DNA of 64,000 nucleotides from Gemmatimonadetes bacterium bin94 (GTDB taxonomy: Bacteria; Gemmatimonadota; Gemmatimonadetes; Longimicrobiales; Gaopeijiaceae), in NCBI GenBank assembly GCA_002238865.1, contig MPNE01000013.1:25415-89414 (forward strand). The letters are read 5' to 3'. Each line of letters starts with the position of its first letter. The stretch's first letter is position 1. Under the pieces are notes generated by a model. The model was not told the origin of the DNA. It was given only the letters and a program-made list of their open reading frames with translations, and did no database searches. Positions 60,231 to 64,000 of this stretch are shown here, in pieces. A program made the position numbers and the translations under genes.

Positions 60231-61571
60231 GTGAGCGGTCAGGGTGAGATGATCACGGCGGGCGGCTTCGCCCGCTTCTACACCCCGCTGGCAGCTACCA
60301 GCCTTCTCCTCACCGCCACCAACCCCATCCTCGCCGCCGCGCTCGCCCGCTCCCCCGATCCGGTGACGGCGCTGGCCGGATACAGCGTGGCCTTCGCGGT
60401 CTGCGGCGTCCTCTACGCTCCGCTGCTCGTGGTGCAGCAGGTGGCCGCCGCGCGTCTCCTGGCCGCGGGTTCCTTCTCGCCGGTCAAGCGCTTCGCATAC
60501 CTGTCGGGCGCGGTGTTCTCCCTGATCGGCGCGCTCATCGCATACACCGGCGCGGGCGATGTCGTCTTTGCAGGGGTGGTCGGAGTCGGCCCCGAGGTGC
60601 TCGCCGAAGCCGTCCGCGCCATGCAGTTCCTGTGGCCTGTCCCCTTCCTGACCGCCGTGAGGGCCGCGCACCAGGGCCGCCTGGTCGCGGGTCACCGGAC
60701 GCTGCCGATCGCCGTCGCCACCGGGGGCCGCACCGGCATTCTCGCGGTGGTCGCCTTCAGCCTGCTGGCGACGGGTGGCGGGGCGTGGCTCGGCGCGGCC
60801 GCCTTCACCGCCGGCCTGGTCCTCGAGATGTTCTGGGTGATGTGGTCGCCCACCCCGGACGTCCAGCTGGAGCAGGCGGATTGCGAGGCCGACAAGGAGA
60901 ATGTGGCCCGCTTCTCGGCGCCCCTCATGCTCAACGTGGTCCTGTGGTGGGCTACCCCGCTGATCATCAACGCGGTCCTCGCGCGCACCGCCGACCCGGA
61001 TCCGGCGCTGGCCGCGTTCGGGGTCGTCGAAGCGGTGGCGTGGTTCATCGCGGCACCGGTGGGGCAACTGCAGCACGCCAGCATCGCGCTGGTCGAGTGC
61101 TCCGAGACCCACCGCCGCGTGCGGGCGTGGGGCGCGACCGTGGCGTTCTCCATGATGGCCCTGATCCTCCTGCTGTCCCTGCCCGCCATCCGCGAGCCGA
61201 TCCTCCGTTCCGTCTTCGCACTGGAGACCGGCCTGGTCGCGCTCGCCGGCGCCGCTCTCCCCATCGCGGCCGCGTATCCTCTGCTCTACGGGTTGCGGCA
61301 GTACTATCAGGGGCTCTTCGTCCGCTCCGGCCGCACCGTCGTGGTCGGTTTCGGCGCGGTGCTGCGCGTGGCGAGCATCGTCATTGCGGCCTTCTTCGTG
61401 CGGGAAGCGGGGCTGACCGGGGCGGTCCTCGGGGTGAGCCTGGCGGTCTTCGGACTACTGATCGAAGGGCTGTTCCTGGAGCGCTACGCCCAGCGGGACG
61501 TGATGCCGGAGCTGCGCGCGAGCCGCCGCGCCGCCGCGGTCAACCCGGATGCGTTCGAAGGGGTGACGTAG
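60231..61571 (+). CDS. MATE-like multidrug/lipid flippase family membrane protein
   Basis: 446 residues from a GTG, with about 12 hydrophobic segments and MATE-like inverted halves (FYTPLAATSLLLTATNPILA; FSAPLMLNVVLWWATPLIIN). Resembles the MOP superfamily with no strong substrate signature. Efflux of organic cations or flipping of lipid-linked sugars are the family options. The adjacent downstream hairpin likely ends its transcript. Confidence 0.7.
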   Translation: MSGQGEMITAGGFARFYTPLAATSLLLTATNPILAAALARSPDPVTALAGYSVAFAVCGVLYAPLLVVQQVAAARLLAAGSFSPVKRFAYLSGAVFSLIGALIAYTGAGDVVFAGVVGVGPEVLAEAVRAMQFLWPVPFLTAVRAAHQGRLVAGHRTLPIAVATGGRTGILAVVAFSLLATGGGAWLGAAAFTAGLVLEMFWVMWSPTPDVQLEQADCEADKENVARFSAPLMLNVVLWWATPLIINAVLARTADPDPALAAFGVVEAVAWFIAAPVGQLQHASIALVECSETHRRVRAWGATVAFSMMALILLLSLPAIREPILRSVFALETGLVALAGAALPIAAAYPLLYGLRQYYQGLFVRSGRTVVVGFGAVLRVASIVIAAFFVREAGLTGAVLGVSLAVFGLLIEGLFLERYAQRDVMPELRASRRAAAVNPDAFEGVT

Positions 61572-61581
61572 GCGCGGGAAC

Positions 61582-61610
61582 GACCGCCGGAAACGCCCGT
61601 TTCGGCGGTC
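61582..61610. terminator. Strong hairpin between convergent transporter and vWA genes
   Basis: GACCGCC(G)GAAACG pairs with the GTTTCGGCGGTC on the other side of a CCC loop: about 12-13 bp with one bulged G. No T-tract, but a stable structure in a 99-bp convergent gap. Confidence 0.55.
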
Positions 61611-61670
61611 CGGCGCCCACCGCAGGCACGCCGCCGGAGCCCGCCGCAGGAAGGCCGCCGTCGCCCCCCT

Positions 61671-62960
61671 TCAGGCCGCCCGTTTCTTCCGTCTCAGGAA
61701 GTCCATCATGATGTGCTGGCCGAGCGTCATCGTCGACGTGAAGTACGCCTTGCCCCGCGAGATCTTCGTCACCTGCCGGACGAACCGGACGAGGTAGGGG
61801 TCGTTGGCCAGCATGAAGGTGTTGATGGGGATACCGGCGCGGCGGCACGCCGACGCCTCGCGGTAGGTGGCACGCAGGATCTTCCGGTCGAGGCCGCCCG
61901 AATTCTTGTAGATCCGGTCGCCGTCGAGGGTGATCGCGCTCGGCTTGCCGTCGGTGATCATGATGATCTGGCGCATGTCCTTCTTTTGCGACGTCAGCAG
62001 CCTGCGGGCCAGCTCGAATCCCTCGGCCGTGTTGGTGTGGAAGGGGCCGACCCGGGCCTTGGCCAGCAGCGCCAGCGGAATCTCCTCCGCGCGGTCGCCG
62101 AAGGTCACGACGCGCAGGGAGTCGCCCGGAAACTGGGTGCGGATGAGGTGCGAGAGGGCCAGCGCGACCTTCTTCGCGGGCGAGAAGCGGTCCTCGCCGT
62201 AGAGGATCATCGAATGGGAGATGTCCAGCATGAGGACGGTGGCGCACGACGACCGATAGTCGGTCTGGTGGACCATGAGGTCCTTGTAGTCGAGCGCCAG
62301 CGGAACCTGGACCCCCTCGCGCGCGATCGCGTTCTTGAGCGTCTCGGAGATATCGAGGTTGAGGGTGTCGCCGAATTCGTACGGCTTGCTTCCCGCGTCG
62401 GACTCCACCCCCGTCGCGTATTCCCGGGTCTCATGGGACCCGATGCTGGACTTGCCCATCGACGCGAGCAGGTTCCTGAGTGCACGGTAGCCGAGGAAGT
62501 CGAGCCCCTGCCGGGTCAGGTTGAAGTTGACCTGGAGGGCGGCGCTGCGAGCTTCGTCCACCTGTCCCGCGCCGGTCGCGTCGCCGCTTCCGCCCGCCAT
62601 CCCGGACGGGTCCCCGTCGAGGGTTATGTACCCCTCGTCCACCAGCTTCTGGACGATCTCGTCAAGGATGTCGGCGATCTCGTTCAGAACGTCCGGATTG
62701 CCCGGACCATCGCCCCTGAGTTCCTCGATCATTTCGGGCGTGAGCTGGCCGCTCTGCATCAGCGCCTTCAGGATCGCCTGTTTCAGAGCCTCGACCGAGG
62801 ATGTATCCTCCAGCCCGGACCAGCCCCAATAGGGATGGAAGTGAGGCCCTCCGGCGAAGCCCCCGTCCAGGAGGAACTCGGAGAGCTTTTCGATGAGGCT
62901 CTCCAGGTTGAGGGCGTCGAGCCACCCCTTCCTGAACCTGGTGTAGGTGGTGAAGCGCAT
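61671..62960 (-). CDS. Von Willebrand factor A domain protein
   Basis: 429 residues from MRFTTYTRFRKGWLDAL; an upstream ATG at 63047 would overlap the divergent mutY gene. The first half is helical. The C-terminal vWA domain at about 245-420 has an intact MIDAS: DISHS, the Thr in FHTNTAEGFE and Asp in IMITDGKPSA. Similar proteins are partners of MoxR-type AAA chaperones, but no such gene lies nearby. Cytosolic; function unknown. Confidence 0.83.
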   Translation of the reverse strand: MRFTTYTRFRKGWLDALNLESLIEKLSEFLLDGGFAGGPHFHPYWGWSGLEDTSSVEALKQAILKALMQSGQLTPEMIEELRGDGPGNPDVLNEIADILDEIVQKLVDEGYITLDGDPSGMAGGSGDATGAGQVDEARSAALQVNFNLTRQGLDFLGYRALRNLLASMGKSSIGSHETREYATGVESDAGSKPYEFGDTLNLDISETLKNAIAREGVQVPLALDYKDLMVHQTDYRSSCATVLMLDISHSMILYGEDRFSPAKKVALALSHLIRTQFPGDSLRVVTFGDRAEEIPLALLAKARVGPFHTNTAEGFELARRLLTSQKKDMRQIIMITDGKPSAITLDGDRIYKNSGGLDRKILRATYREASACRRAGIPINTFMLANDPYLVRFVRQVTKISRGKAYFTSTMTLGQHIMMDFLRRKKRAA

Positions 62961-63002
62961 GATGAACAGTAGACGGCCAGGGGCGATGACGCCACGCAAG
63001 TC

Positions 63003-64000
63003 ATGAAGAGCGATCCCGAGGACTTTCGCCGGGCGCTCCTGGACCACTTCGACCGCCGGCGCCGGCCGCTACCGTGGCGGAGGGAACGGACCCCGTACCG
63101 GGTGATGGTGTCGGAGTTCATGCTCCAGCAGACCCGTGCCGAAACGGTCGTACCGTACTACGACCGCTGGCTGCGGCGGTTCCCCGGGTGGGACGCATTG
63201 GCCGGCGCGACCGCGGACGATGTCCTGCTGGCGTGGAAGGGCCTGGGCTACTACCGGCGGGCGCGGAGCCTGCACCGGACGGCAGTGATCGTGCGGGAGC
63301 GGTACGGCGGCCGGCTCCCCGGGGACCCGGCGGAGCTCAGGACGCTGCCCGGGGTGGGGGAATACACGGCGGGCGCGGTCGCGAGCATCGCCTTCGGCGT
63401 TCCCGTCCCGGCGGTGGACGGAAACGTGAAGCGCGTTCTTTCCCGGCTCCTGGATGTGGGTGACCCGACCGCCGCCCAGCTGCGGGACGAAGCCACGCGT
63501 CTCCTGGATCCGGAGCGCCCCGGCGACTTCAACGAAGCCATCATGGAACTGGGGGCAACCGTGTGCACACCCCGGTCCCCGCGCTGCCACCGCTGCCCGG
63601 TGAGACCTCATTGCCTTGCCGACAAGGCGGGCACGGTGGGAAGTCGCCCCCTGAAGCGGCGCCGGCCGCCACTCCCCCGGGTCGACTACGTCACGGCGGT
63701 GGTCGTGCGCGGCGGCGCCCCCGTCACCCTCCTCACCCGGCGACCCGCCACCGGCCTCCTTGCGGGCATGTGGGAATTCCCGACCGCCGAGATCCACCGC
63801 CACCCGGCGGGCGCCACCGCCGCCACCGGCGCCCCCGCCCCCCCCCCCTACCCCCCCCCGCGGCCTGTCCGGCGCCCCGCGCGCTCATCCGGTCCCCGTC
63901 AAGCACACCTTCAGCCACTTTCACGCGACCTACCACCCCGTGATCGTGCGCTGTGATGACGCCGCCGACAACGCGTCCGCCATGCCTGGGGGCACATCCG
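63003..64000 (+). pseudogene. mutY: A/G-specific adenine glycosylase MutY, frameshifted at poly-C and cut by the window end
   Basis: Residues 1-270 are in one frame: catalytic Glu in MVSEFMLQQT, helix-hairpin-helix LPGVGEYTAGAVASI, VDGNVKRVLSR with the Asp, and the 4Fe-4S motif C-x6-C-x2-C-x5-C (CTPRSPRCHRCPVRPHC). The NUDIX-like C-terminal domain starts (TRRPATGLLAGMWEFP) and then meets C-runs at 63838-63848 and 63851-63859. Afterwards the family sequence resumes in the next frame: VKHTFSHFHATYHPVIVRC, up to the window end. One C too many explains it. Removes A opposite 8-oxoG. Confidence 0.85.

Noticed and set aside
1..64000. tRNA, rRNA, tmRNA, RNase P RNA, CRISPR arrays, insertion sequences or prophage
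   Set aside because: Checked intergenic gaps and repeats by eye; no cloverleaf, direct-repeat array, transposase or integrase was found. A covariance-model scan would be needed to exclude small RNAs.

Overview
A 64 kb, very GC-rich, densely coding chromosomal segment of a Gram-negative bacterium that carries the replication origin. Outer-membrane proteins, lipoproteins and lipoprotein-like sorting signals, exported-protein leaders ending in Ala-Gln or Gly-Gln, the dnaA/dnaN/rpmH/rnpA/yidD/yidC/mnmE/mnmG/parA/parB block and the general gene content fit Gemmatimonadota best. That assignment is inference from content, not from a database comparison. No rRNA, tRNA, CRISPR, prophage or insertion sequence was recognised; this is core chromosome with a few accessory operons.

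Layout. 1-4.6 kb: 3' end of an ECF sigma factor gene with a small membrane protein and a Spy-like periplasmic protein, then threonine catabolism (SDR-type threonine dehydrogenase plus 2-amino-3-ketobutyrate CoA ligase) and a metallophosphoesterase. 4.6-10.7 kb (minus strand): a tightly coupled operon of lipoprotein, sensor kinase, sigma54 response regulator, periplasmic coiled-coil protein and outer-membrane barrel. 10.7-24.3 kb: the origin neighbourhood, with pyrE, dnaN, oriC (12.46-12.83 kb), dnaA, then divergent rpmH-rnpA-yidD-yidC-mnmE-mnmG, parS sites, parA-parB, an M23 peptidase, a bactofilin and a Nif3-like protein. 24.3-28.6 kb: M14 peptidase, zinc-ribbon membrane protein and DUF819 transporter, translationally coupled. 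28.6-36.4 kb: lipA and the pyruvate dehydrogenase complex (E1alpha, E1beta, E2, E3) with an exported amidohydrolase between E2 and E3, preceded by a symmetric array of four TGTACA hexamers. 36.4-42.8 kb: an M20 deacylase, an SDR, ispH, FxsA, an M42 aminopeptidase, a GAF protein and an MBL hydrolase. 42.8-49.9 kb: glycolate oxidase glcDEF (glcF is out of frame at a C12 tract), an M20 peptidase, a small basic protein and an N-acylamino-acid-racemase/OSBS-type enolase-superfamily enzyme. 50-58.2 kb: a GspE-like ATPase with an extra zinc-ribbon tail, orphan proteins, and a Yip1/fused TRAP permease/TAXI binding protein/class V aminotransferase operon. 58.3-64 kb: DUF192, Trm112-like, PhzF, a MATE-like transporter, a von Willebrand A protein and mutY, which is out of frame at a second pair of poly-C tracts and runs off the window.

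Points that stand out: the TGTACA operator-like array; two genes broken exactly at the longest C homopolymers, both repaired by removing one C; two ParB-type palindromes next to parAB; the dnaA-dnaN origin; the envelope two-component operon; and the GspE-zinc ribbon fusion. Most genes in each operon overlap by 4 bp (ATGA/GTGA), implying translational coupling.
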